A DNA stretch of 35,966 nucleotides, from contig JAJPHP010000085.1 in NCBI GenBank assembly GCA_021325255.1, positions 1-35,966 on the forward strand, written 5' to 3'. Under the pieces are notes generated by a model that made no database searches, was not told where the DNA came from, and saw nothing but the letters and a program-made list of their open reading frames with translations. Positions 9,528-16,527 of the stretch are shown here, piece after piece; position 1 is the first letter of the stretch, and the number at the start of each line of letters is the position of its first letter. The position numbers were made by a program, and so were the translations under genes. Source of the DNA: Nitrososphaerota archaeon. GTDB lineage: Archaea; Thermoproteota; Nitrososphaeria; Nitrososphaerales; CADDZS01.

Positions 9528-10460
9528 TCACCCGTTGCGCTCTGACGAAAGAATCTCGTCTATCTTCTCGTCAACCCAATCATCAACGAATATGAAATTC
9601 TTCAGTATTCCCATCCTGACCTCGCTCACACCGCCCGCATTTCTCAGACTCTCGCAAATCTCGTCGGCCTCGGGAAGATTGTCCACGAAGAGTGTCAGGA
9701 GACAAAGGCCCTTCACGGAATTGTAGGCAAAATCTACGCGGTCCGCAACGCTCCGGGCCATTTCATTTATCCCCTCTTTCTTGCTCTCGGGGCAGAACAC
9801 CAGAAAGGTGCACATGACTCCCTTTGATTTTCTTACGTTGCGAAGGGGAAGTAGATAACCGACTTTGTCCTCGGTCATCAGCTTGAGCCGTCGATTCACC
9901 GTGCGTGTGGAGAGGCCTAATTCCCTTGCAACTTCGTTGGAGTTTCGCCTCGGATCTTTTCTGATCGCCCTTATTATCTTCCAATCAGTGCTCCTGAGTT
10001 TCAGTCTGCACGGGGGTGCATCGACCCTCCAGTGAAGCACCGGATCATCTCTCCTTTGGTGGCAGATTTCTCTCATGAGCTCGACCTTTCTCTGGAGCGA
10101 ACTCTCTCCATTGTAGTAAAAGGCAGCCCTAAGACCTGGTCCGGAGAAATCAAACAGGAGAAACACTCCGTCGATCAATGAAATTTGGGAGATCACCCTG
10201 CTCTTTTCGACCGAGGGATCAACGTCAAGCTGCGCCCCAGCGTAACTTCCTCCAAAGAGATGAGGGTTCAGTACGAGCCTCCACCCCTCTATGAATCCTG
10301 AATCGAGGGCGCGCTTGAGTGTGAGCCTGACGGTTTCCTCGTCGGCCCCGAGGCTCTTTGACAGCTTGGAATACGATTCTCTGAAATTCCACTGAAGGGA
10401 CCCAGGACTCGTGAGCTCTCTCAGAACCCTTACGCCCAGGTCTCCCCTTGCTCGCTGCAA
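9528..10460 (-). CDS. Lrp/AsnC-like transcription regulator with two helix-turn-helix domains
   Basis: A 310-residue protein made of two similar halves, each a helix-turn-helix followed by an alpha/beta segment. The second HTH (about residues 156-205, with RRNSNEVARELGLSTRTVNRRLKLM) is a clear AsnC-type domain; the first (about 26-62) is weaker. Such tandem Lrp-like regulators occur in archaea and bind DNA as small oligomers, often sensing amino acids, but no ligand can be named here. The start is TTG 10460; no ATG lies near. It is divergent from the membrane protein at 10591, and the 130-base gap is a likely shared control region. Confidence 0.8.
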   Translation of the reverse strand: MQRARGDLGVRVLRELTSPGSLQWNFRESYSKLSKSLGADEETVRLTLKRALDSGFIEGWRLVLNPHLFGGSYAGAQLDVDPSVEKSRVISQISLIDGVFLLFDFSGPGLRAAFYYNGESSLQRKVELMREICHQRRDDPVLHWRVDAPPCRLKLRSTDWKIIRAIRKDPRRNSNEVARELGLSTRTVNRRLKLMTEDKVGYLLPLRNVRKSKGVMCTFLVFCPESKKEGINEMARSVADRVDFAYNSVKGLCLLTLFVDNLPEADEICESLRNAGGVSEVRMGILKNFIFVDDWVDEKIDEILSSERNG

Positions 10461-10539
10461 AGCAGACGCCTATGGGAGAAACAAGTGGACAGATTTCTAT
10501 TAAAGTTGACCGAATTCCTATGAGTGCTAGGACACAAGA

Positions 10540-10550
10540 TAAATTAACTT
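10540..10550 (+). promoter_or_regulatory. TATA box and ribosome binding site for the small membrane protein
   Basis: An AT-rich block ATAAATTAA predicts a start near 10570. A purine-rich GGAGAAGGTG at 10568-10577 follows, 13 bases before the ATG at 10591, a usable if slightly distant Shine-Dalgarno site. Confidence 0.45.
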
Positions 10551-10590
10551 ACTTTACAAAATCTTCTGGAGAAGGTGTGCGTATATTCAG

Positions 10591-11061
10591 ATGATGGGTC
10601 AGGAGACGACTGGATTGGGAAGAGTTAGCGGGAGTCTTACTTCGAGGAAACTTCGCATTTTGCTTGTAGTGAATCTCGTCATCCTCGCGATACAGGGATG
10701 GTTTGGCGACACTGTAAATCTCTTCTTCGCTACGAGCAGCGTGCCTGCTTATCCCTTTTCCTTTAGCGGGTTCATCCAGGGTGTATACAGTCTAGGCTTT
10801 ACTCTCGAGTATCATGCGTTCGAAGGGATGCTTCTCATGGCCCTGTCAGTGGCAGTGCTTGCGCTCTCATTCAAATGGTCGAAGGCAAGAAGCGTACGAA
10901 TCTGCGCTATTCTTGGATTGTTCTTTGTCTTCTCTGCGGCAGTGGGAGGCTTTCTGTTTGTTGTGTCGGGATTCTCAAACGGAGGAAACTCAGCACAGAT
11001 GGGAGGAAGTTTCATCGGCGCATTCGCGCTCTACTTTATCGCGCTATACTACGCCAAGTAA
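10591..11061 (+). CDS. Four-helix membrane protein of unknown function
   Basis: A 156-residue protein with four predicted membrane helices at about residues 22-40, 57-95 (one or two helices), 103-125 and 137-155. A positively charged N-terminal segment precedes the first. There are no charged catalytic motifs and I cannot name a family with confidence. Two tandem ATG codons (10591 and 10594) can serve as start. It is divergent from the Lrp-like regulator and convergent with the DHA2 exporter, so it is probably a single-gene transcript. Regulation by the adjacent Lrp-like protein is a reasonable guess. Confidence 0.7.
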   Translation: MMGQETTGLGRVSGSLTSRKLRILLVVNLVILAIQGWFGDTVNLFFATSSVPAYPFSFSGFIQGVYSLGFTLEYHAFEGMLLMALSVAVLALSFKWSKARSVRICAILGLFFVFSAAVGGFLFVVSGFSNGGNSAQMGGSFIGAFALYFIALYYAK

Positions 11062-11112
11062 TCTTCTTCCTGACCTATACAACTAGTCGGTTCCCTAGGC
11101 ATCCTTCTCGAC

Positions 11113-12636
11113 TCAGACCACGCCAGCGTTGTGCCCTGATCCCGTCATTTCTCCATTCTCGGGCGGATTCTTTATCTTGAAAGAGAAGACAATTCCCACC
11201 ACTCCCATGATTGTTGAAGCGAGGAACGCATAGCGGAATCCGTCAACGACTCCGATCGCGGAAGCAAGTTGACTCACAGTTCCAATCGACTGAGGATCCA
11301 TGGCACTCGAAATTGTCAGGAGTACGGCGAGCCCGAGAGGAAACCCCACTCGCATTGAGGTATTGATCAAGCCAGAGGCAAGGCCCTCTTCGCCGGACTC
11401 TGTGCCACTCAACGCGGCGATGCCTAACGCCGGAAACCCAATGCTCGCGCCTAACGACCAGAGAAGCATACCGGGCAAGATTTCGAAGTAGTTTCCTGTA
11501 GCAGAAATCTGGGTTAGCAACGCGCAACCGACCGTGATGAGTACCGCGCACGTGATCAAAACCGACCTGAGTCCGAAACGACTGACAAGCCTTGACGTGC
11601 CCCACCCTCCTACGACGAAAAACACCGCCGCCGGAGGCAGGAAACCGAATCCCGCAGAGAGGGCAGAGTATCCAAGAATTTGCTGGAGGTAGATTGTGAT
11701 AATGAATCCCAGCCCGCCGCTCAGAGAGGTGAATATCAGAGCGAGTATGTTCGCATTCAAGACGGTCCCGCGGCGGAGGAATTCCATAGGGATCAGAGGA
11801 GACTTTGATCTCGATTCAATGAGGGCAAAGCTAGTAAGTATCACTGCGGACAATGCCAACGGTAGGATAGTTTCAATCGAGGCAAAGCCAGAGGTCCCCG
11901 CAACTGTCAGGGCGTAGACTAGGAGGGTGAGGCCACTCGTAATGGTTAGGGCGCCTGGAAGATCTAGATGTGTTTTGATTATCCGATGCTTGTTGTCAGG
12001 CAGGTATTTCTGCGATAGGACTGCAGCAGCTGTGCCTATCGGCACGTTGACAAACATGACGGACCTCCATCCAAGAAAGCCAGTGAGAACTCCGCCGGCG
12101 ATGGATCCAGCAGCAAACCCTGCGGATAGTACGGCCACCATGATTCCGAGAGCCCTGTTTCGCTCTTGCCCTTCAGGGAATGTCGACACGAGAATCGAGA
12201 AAGCAGTGACCGTTGAGATTGCTGCGCCAACGCCTTGAACGGACCTGGAGATTATTAGAGTAAAGAGTGAAGGAGCGAGGCCGCCGGTGAGCGAGGCGAT
12301 CGAGAATAGCGAGACTCCAATGATGAACAATTTCTTTTGGCCGTACACATCGCCGGCCCTGCCGCTGAGCATGAGGAATCCAGCCATGGTGATCCCGTAG
12401 GCTCCTACAATCCATTGACTATCTACGAGAGAGACTGAAAACTGAGTCCTGATCGTGGGTAACGCAATCTGGACGATCGAAAAGTCGACCACGTCGAGGA
12501 AGACTGCCGCGATGATTAGGGCAAAGACCATGCCAGCGTGTCTAGGTTTTGCAACCGCGGGGGTCGCCGGCGGAGCTTCCAGCGCTTCGCATTCTTGTTC
12601 GCCGCGATCACTTTCGCGGAGATTCGAATCTGTCAT
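11113..12636 (-). CDS. MFS drug/proton antiporter, DHA2 (EmrB/QacA-like) family
   Basis: A 507-residue transporter with about 14 predicted helices after a charged 30-residue N-terminal tail. It has the helix 1 motif LDVVDFSIVQIALPTI, motif A as GRAGDVYGQKKLF, and the W-R-x-V-M-F-V-N-V-P-I-G end of the first half, all typical of DHA2 exporters. It should export drugs or other amphipathic molecules using the proton gradient. The ATG start at 12636 lies 12 bases after the stop of the metallopeptidase-like gene, so the two are very probably one transcript. It is clearly distinct in sequence from the DHA2 protein at 3481. Confidence 0.92.
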   Translation of the reverse strand: MTDSNLRESDRGEQECEALEAPPATPAVAKPRHAGMVFALIIAAVFLDVVDFSIVQIALPTIRTQFSVSLVDSQWIVGAYGITMAGFLMLSGRAGDVYGQKKLFIIGVSLFSIASLTGGLAPSLFTLIISRSVQGVGAAISTVTAFSILVSTFPEGQERNRALGIMVAVLSAGFAAGSIAGGVLTGFLGWRSVMFVNVPIGTAAAVLSQKYLPDNKHRIIKTHLDLPGALTITSGLTLLVYALTVAGTSGFASIETILPLALSAVILTSFALIESRSKSPLIPMEFLRRGTVLNANILALIFTSLSGGLGFIITIYLQQILGYSALSAGFGFLPPAAVFFVVGGWGTSRLVSRFGLRSVLITCAVLITVGCALLTQISATGNYFEILPGMLLWSLGASIGFPALGIAALSGTESGEEGLASGLINTSMRVGFPLGLAVLLTISSAMDPQSIGTVSQLASAIGVVDGFRYAFLASTIMGVVGIVFSFKIKNPPENGEMTGSGHNAGVV

Positions 12637-12648
12637 GCAGCATCTTCA

Positions 12649-13275
12649 CTACTCAATTTCAAGCCCAACACTCTTGACGAGCCGCCTGTGCTGGCCTTCA
12701 TCCAGCCACTCGACTCGCAGGTATTCGATGATCTGCTTATCGGTCATTCCGATTCGCTTGGCTTCTTCTACGGTGTGCCGATAAGCTTCGATTTCAGTGG
12801 GATCATCAACATACTCGAGCTCAGCATTAAAGAGTTGCCTTCCGTCCATGAACTGCTTTACGTGAACGAGCTCGTGGATTACGTCGAGGTATAGCACATT
12901 GAATTCGCTGTTCTTCAGGTGATGCGTACTCACGAGTATGTGGCCGTCGGCGTCGCTCACCGCCATGTACCCGAACCCGAAGGAGAAGAATTCCACCTTG
13001 AGATTCTTCAGCACTTGCTCGGTCTTTTCTCCGAAAGTGGATCGTACTGCTTCCACATTCTCAAAGCCACTAAAGAAATCGGTGAAGGGGTATAGCTTGA
13101 CCGCTCCATCTCTATGAATACCCACGCCCAATACCTGCGGGCGAACCAGCCCTTCGTCAGACTGATCTACTAGTGTGAACTCTTCGGATGATCTGAAGCT
13201 GTGCGGTCTAACAATTTCCTTTAGCTCTTCTGCCGCGTAGCTCCCTATCTCACTCGCTATTACGATCTGCTTCAT
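12649..13275 (-). CDS. HExxH zinc metallopeptidase-like protein
   Basis: A 208-residue protein with an HELVH motif at residues 134-138 inside a hydrophobic helix, and acidic residues E161 and E163 in DDPTEIEAYRH about 25 residues later. This is the arrangement of gluzincin-type zinc peptidases (two His plus a downstream Glu as ligands). No signal peptide or membrane segment is present, so it would act in the cytoplasm. I do not recognise a named family. It is the first gene of a two-gene unit with a DHA2 exporter. The ATG at 13275 lies about 25 bases after a TATA box, so the transcript is probably leaderless. Peptidase activity is inferred from the motif only. Confidence 0.7.
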   Translation of the reverse strand: MKQIVIASEIGSYAAEELKEIVRPHSFRSSEEFTLVDQSDEGLVRPQVLGVGIHRDGAVKLYPFTDFFSGFENVEAVRSTFGEKTEQVLKNLKVEFFSFGFGYMAVSDADGHILVSTHHLKNSEFNVLYLDVIHELVHVKQFMDGRQLFNAELEYVDDPTEIEAYRHTVEEAKRIGMTDKQIIEYLRVEWLDEGQHRRLVKSVGLEIE

Positions 13276-13295
13276 GCCTGTTTAAGGTGAATGTT

Positions 13296-13305
13296 GATAT
13301 AAATT
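13296..13305 (-). promoter_or_regulatory. TATA box for the metallopeptidase-exporter unit
   Basis: Read on the minus strand this is AATTTATATC, centred 25 bases upstream of the ATG at 13275. That spacing predicts transcription starting at the start codon. Confidence 0.55.
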
Positions 13306-13325
13306 GGGTTCCGCCCCAAGGGGAG

Positions 13326-13344
13326 TCTCGTTAATAAAACGAGA
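13326..13344 (+). promoter_or_regulatory. Perfect inverted repeat overlapping a TATA box (likely operator)
   Basis: Arms TCTCGTT (13326-13332) and AACGAGA (13338-13344) are perfect 7-base complements around the spacer AATAA. The centre TTAATAAAA is also the probable TATA box, about 26 bases before the TTG at 13361. A repressor bound here would block TBP, and the winged-helix protein encoded immediately downstream is the obvious candidate. Confidence 0.6.
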
Positions 13345-13360
13345 GGGCCTGTTTTACTTC

Positions 13361-13657
13361 TTGCCGAAGCTGAAACGTAACAAGTTGGAGATTTACAACG
13401 ACGTTCTCAGCGCGATCAAGATAGAAGTTATCAAAGGCGACGCAAGAACAACGAGAGTTCAGTCGCTCAGCAACCTGGCTTACGACAAACTCACCCGGTA
13501 TCTCGGCGAACTGGAAACGAAAGCGATGATCACAACTAGTCCGCTCAGGCTGACGCAAAAGGGTCGAGACTTTTTGCAGGATTACGAACGTATCAGGGAC
13601 TTTATGCAGGAAATGGGCTTGAAGTATTTGGCAGGCGGGGAGAGGAAACTGGCATGA
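13361..13657 (+). CDS. Winged-helix transcription regulator
   Basis: A 98-residue winged-helix protein of a type that is abundant in Thaumarchaeota. The core has IYNDVLSAIKIEVIKG, the recognition-helix region LSNLAYDKLTRYLGELE, and a wing ending in LTQKGRDFLQDYERIRDF. I place the start at TTG 13361, not at an upstream TTG (13304), because a TATA-like element lies exactly one promoter length before 13361 and because the family begins close to K-R-N-K-L-E-I-Y. The gene overlaps the MEDS-domain gene by four bases (ATGA), so the two are translationally coupled. The inverted repeat over its promoter suggests autoregulation. Confidence 0.8.
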   Translation: MPKLKRNKLEIYNDVLSAIKIEVIKGDARTTRVQSLSNLAYDKLTRYLGELETKAMITTSPLRLTQKGRDFLQDYERIRDFMQEMGLKYLAGGERKLA

Positions 13658-14253
13658 ACGCAAAGAAGACAAACTACCACCCGGTAAAGTTCCTGGATAA
13701 ACTTGAGGGCAACAAGCACCTTGTCTTGCTCTACGACAACGAAAAGTATGCTGATCTGATCATTGCCCGATACTTCTTGAATGGTCTGCAGAAGGGCGGA
13801 TCTTGCGTCTTCTTCACCGAAGAAAATCCTCAAGGGATCAAGAAGAGACTGGTTGCTTCGGGCATCGACGTGAACAAATACGAGTGGGCAAACGCCCTTC
13901 GAATCTACCAGGTTCCAAAGCCGGGAAAAGAGAAACTCGACTTCCTGAGCGTCCTAAGATTCTTGAGGTCGGAAGCTGCGAAGGGGATGAAACCGCCCTT
14001 CAGGTTTGTGGGCAGAACAATAAGCGATATCGAATCCAAACGAGGAATGGAGTCGGGGCTCGCTCTTGAGAAAATAGGTCAGGATCACTTCGCGGAATTC
14101 GATAACTCGCAACTGTGATTCTACGACATTCGCAAGATGGAGCAATCAAAGAGAGACACGTGGATCAAAGGGCTGCTGAAAAATCACCACCAGATTATAT
14201 ATGCATCGAGGCCGGACAAGGCGGTGGCCTTTGAAACAGATTTGCTCGAGTAG
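13654..14253 (+). pseudogene. MEDS (RecA/KaiC-like) domain protein interrupted by an in-frame TGA
   Basis: The frame from ATG 13654 encodes an MEDS-type domain (named for the DcmR sensory domain of methylotrophs and methanogens): HLVLLYDNEKYADLIIARYF, then GGSCVFFTEENP, then a P-P-F-R-F-V-G-R segment. It stops at TGA 14116-14118 after 154 residues. The same frame continues for 45 codons to TAG 14251 with the expected family end: YDIRKME, then a W-I-K-G-L-L-K-N-H-H-Q-I-I-Y-A-S-R-P segment. The full 199-codon length is typical for stand-alone MEDS proteins. The TGA falls where relatives usually have Cys before the S-Y-D-I stretch. The domain probably binds a ligand or nucleotide and partners with the upstream winged-helix protein. 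It is either a fresh nonsense mutation, a truncated but expressed protein, or a sequence error. Confidence 0.75.
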
Positions 14254-14355
14254 CAAGTATTACCTTAGGCTTTCAAGCCTGCCTTGACAGAATTCTTTCA
14301 ACTATAAACGAGTAGTCGAAATCGCTTTCGCCTAACCTATAGATGGCTCATTGAT

Positions 14356-14760
14356 TCATAGCCATACTGTGTCGGGCAGGCCTCGAAAATGAGAATCTCC
14401 AGTCAATACCTTGCTCGAATTGAGCCTTGCAGTCGCAAGAACAATGGCATCAAAAAGACTTGGCTTTCGCAGTTTAGCCTCTTTTGCTCTTCGCTCCATT
14501 TCGAGATATGCCTTCCCGCTCTCTATTGCAATTGCCTCGTCTACTGGAGGGGTCTCAGAACTTTCCGATATAGTTTCTAATCTGCTTTGAATTATATTCT
14601 CTTTCATGCCTTCCCTGAGGTACTTGCGTGCTACCTCTGCAAGCACAGTTTGTGGTGTCAGAACAAGCTCAGCATCCTCGATTGTCTTCAGGGCAGAACG
14701 TCCTTTTTCAGTTCCAAGGAAGATCTCTATCCAAGCATAGGAATCAATCACTATCTTCAC
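14356..14760 (-). CDS. vapC: VapC-type PIN-domain ribonuclease toxin (module 1)
   Basis: A 134-residue PIN-domain protein. The acidic metal-binding residues are visible: D6 in the first strand (VIDSYAW), E42 (LAEVARKY), D104 (SLFDAIVLA) and D122 (TGDSHF). PIN toxins cut RNA, often initiator tRNA or rRNA, when freed from their antitoxin. The gene overlaps the antitoxin gene by 17 bases, the usual translational coupling. All catalytic residues are intact, so the module should be functional. The RNA target cannot be read from sequence. Confidence 0.9.
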   Translation of the reverse strand: MKIVIDSYAWIEIFLGTEKGRSALKTIEDAELVLTPQTVLAEVARKYLREGMKENIIQSRLETISESSETPPVDEAIAIESGKAYLEMERRAKEAKLRKPSLFDAIVLATARLNSSKVLTGDSHFRGLPDTVWL

Positions 14761-14950
14761 CGCGTTCTTCCTCGCTGAATGGTTTTATCTTTCCACGGTC
14801 GGCGCCGAATGCTTTCCTTAGCAATTCCTTCCGATGCTGCTTGACTAGGAGGTCCACGGTCTCGTCCAAACTTCTCGTCTTCAAACTGCGCTGCAAAGAG
14901 GATAGCTTTCTGGCTGTCTGCTTTGAAACCTTGACTGTGGTAGATTCCAT
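14744..14950 (-). CDS. vapB: VapB-type antitoxin (module 1)
   Basis: A 68-residue protein. The N-terminal half (TTVKVSKQTARKLSSLQ, then SLDETVDLLVKQHRKELL) resembles a ribbon-helix-helix DNA-binding unit as in many archaeal VapB proteins; the acidic C-terminal tail would wrap the toxin. It is first in the module and overlaps vapC. The ATG at 14950 sits about 27 bases after a TATA box that lies within an inverted repeat, which fits autorepression by the VapB-VapC complex. Confidence 0.8.
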   Translation of the reverse strand: MESTTVKVSKQTARKLSSLQRSLKTRSLDETVDLLVKQHRKELLRKAFGADRGKIKPFSEEERGEDSD

Positions 14951-14964
14951 GCCCCAGCTAAATG

Positions 14965-14988
14965 GGTATTCTGGTATATAAGAATACC
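14965..14988 (-). promoter_or_regulatory. Inverted repeat around the vapBC TATA box (likely operator)
   Basis: Arms GGTATTC (14965-14971) and GAATACC (14982-14988) are perfect complements separated by 10 bases. The minus-strand TATA element (14973-14981) lies between them, 27 bases upstream of the vapB ATG. Binding of VapB here would occlude TBP. Confidence 0.6.
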
Positions 14989-15198
14989 AACCTTGGCAAA
15001 TCTATTGGAAGGATGTGAGCATCAGCTCGAACCTCGTATCGATGATTTGCTCAGTCGTTGCAGAGAGACGGAAAGGTATAGGGGTCACGGTTCCGAATCC
15101 TGCCCGAAGCTCATGCCGCCTTACGTCTTCTCAAAAGGCTGCCCTAAATACACCAGAATGATGCGCGGTGTGGCGGATTGGTTCATTCCCTATTCTTT

Positions 15199-15438
15199 TC
15201 AACGTTCAACAATCCGTGCCACCACATACGTTCTGATCAAGGTCGTACCGGCCCCGAGCATTGCGAATCCGATTACCGCGGAAAGCAATGAAGCTACGAC
15301 CGCCTGAGTGGGCGGCGCAATCAGGGTCACAGCTTCCAGGAAGAAGTAAATCGCGACAGCTATCAACGCCACGCCGGCCCAGAGAGAAGCGCTTGCATAT
15401 CTACGTCTAGCCTCGGTCTTTGGTATCTCTGTTGTCAT
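15199..15438 (-). CDS. Two-helix membrane protein of unknown function
   Basis: A 79-residue protein with two predicted membrane helices (about residues 16-40 and 46-68) joined by a short polar turn, with basic residues before the first helix. No family is recognised. It lies 51 bases after the end of the polytopic membrane gene on the same strand and may be the last gene of the MoxR/DUF58 unit. A supporting role in that membrane complex is a guess from position. Confidence 0.6.
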   Translation of the reverse strand: MTTEIPKTEARRRYASASLWAGVALIAVAIYFFLEAVTLIAPPTQAVVASLLSAVIGFAMLGAGTTLIRTYVVARIVER

Positions 15439-15489
15439 GTTATCTGCCTATTCACCTCCAGACTCTTGTGTTCTGCATGTTTGCACTAT

Positions 15490-16527
15490 CTAGCCCCATA
15501 GCATCCTCATCAGTGTTCGCAGGAAATTCTGTATGAATAACACGATGTTATCAATTGTGCTGGCCACTCCTTCCGATCTCACTAGGAATGAGCTCTCACT
15601 TGAGGACCCTGGAGTCCTCTGAAAGAAGAACACCTGCGACAGATCACTTAGCAACTGACCCGGGCCCAGCAAAGCGCCAAGAAAGAACAGGACCAGAGCG
15701 CCGAACAGCGCGCCGGGGACGATGTAGCCTAACGCGCTGGACGGATTTGCTGAGCTCTCCTTCCTGAGTTTGTCGAGCAGTTTCTGTTCGTCCTGCAGAG
15801 CGAGTTTCTTCGCGTCTGCTGGTCCAATCGAGTAATACAGTATGATGGGACCAAGCACCTGACCGAGCACCCATATCGTTGCGCCCGCAAGAACTATTGT
15901 TGTGAGGACGAGACCCATCCTCGTGCTGACATACAGAAGAGTAATCGTTGAGAGTGGCTCGGGAAGAAGGGCAGCCTGAGCCTTCAAAGCTGAGAACACC
16001 ATTCCTGTCAACAGGACGAGCCCCAGCGCCGCGCCGAGCGGGAGACCGAGTTCGAAGGCATAACTCAGTAACTGGTATCCGACGGGGCCGTCGGATGTCA
16101 ATTTCAGTTTCCTTCCAGAAAGAACCTTTGCTCCCCTCGCATAGTTGAAACTCACAAGCACCAGGAAGGCGGCGATGACGACGAGCGCGGCAGCAAGAGG
16201 CAGCGAGAGGGCATACCCAAAAAGAACAGTACTTGCGCCGACTGAAGCAGAGACGAAGAAGGAGATTGTCAGGAGACCAATCAGTATCCTGGAGCGAAAA
16301 CCGATCATGGCATAGATAGACAAAACGAGGACGACTATCGGTATTGCCTCAATTCCCAGCGCTCCAACACTCCCGAAGATCTGAGCAAACGCTGAGGTGC
16401 TCGAGGATATCGCGATGGCAAAAACAAGTTCTGCGACGATCGCTGGCAGGCAGAGAAGATAGTAGTAGATTGCCTGCCTCACGAATAATTTTGAGGGCGA
16501 GAGCGTCAGCCTCTTGCTACGAGCCAC
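15490..16527 (-). CDS. Polytopic membrane protein in the MoxR/DUF58 unit
   Basis: A 345-residue protein with about eight predicted membrane helices, six or seven in the first 230 residues, then a charged cytoplasmic loop (about 236-262) and one or two more, ending with an amphipathic tail. I recognise no named domain. The start is GTG 16527, overlapping the end of the DUF58 gene by 11 bases, so translation is coupled. In comparable bacterial clusters, MoxR and DUF58 are accompanied by membrane proteins of unknown role. This one probably belongs to the same envelope complex. Confidence 0.75.
   Translation of the reverse strand: MARSKRLTLSPSKLFVRQAIYYYLLCLPAIVAELVFAIAISSSTSAFAQIFGSVGALGIEAIPIVVLVLSIYAMIGFRSRILIGLLTISFFVSASVGASTVLFGYALSLPLAAALVVIAAFLVLVSFNYARGAKVLSGRKLKLTSDGPVGYQLLSYAFELGLPLGAALGLVLLTGMVFSALKAQAALLPEPLSTITLLYVSTRMGLVLTTIVLAGATIWVLGQVLGPIILYYSIGPADAKKLALQDEQKLLDKLRKESSANPSSALGYIVPGALFGALVLFFLGALLGPGQLLSDLSQVFFFQRTPGSSSESSFLVRSEGVASTIDNIVLFIQNFLRTLMRMLWG

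Noticed and set aside
13304..13360. Upstream TTG start of the winged-helix gene
   Set aside because: It would place the TATA box and operator inside the coding region; the family start and promoter spacing support 13361.
15030..15115. Possible tRNA: GCTCAGTCGTTGCAGAG resembles a D-arm and GGTTCCGAATCC a T-arm
   Set aside because: The anticodon, T and acceptor stems do not pair, and the T-loop has an extra base. Treated as coincidence or a heavily decayed remnant.
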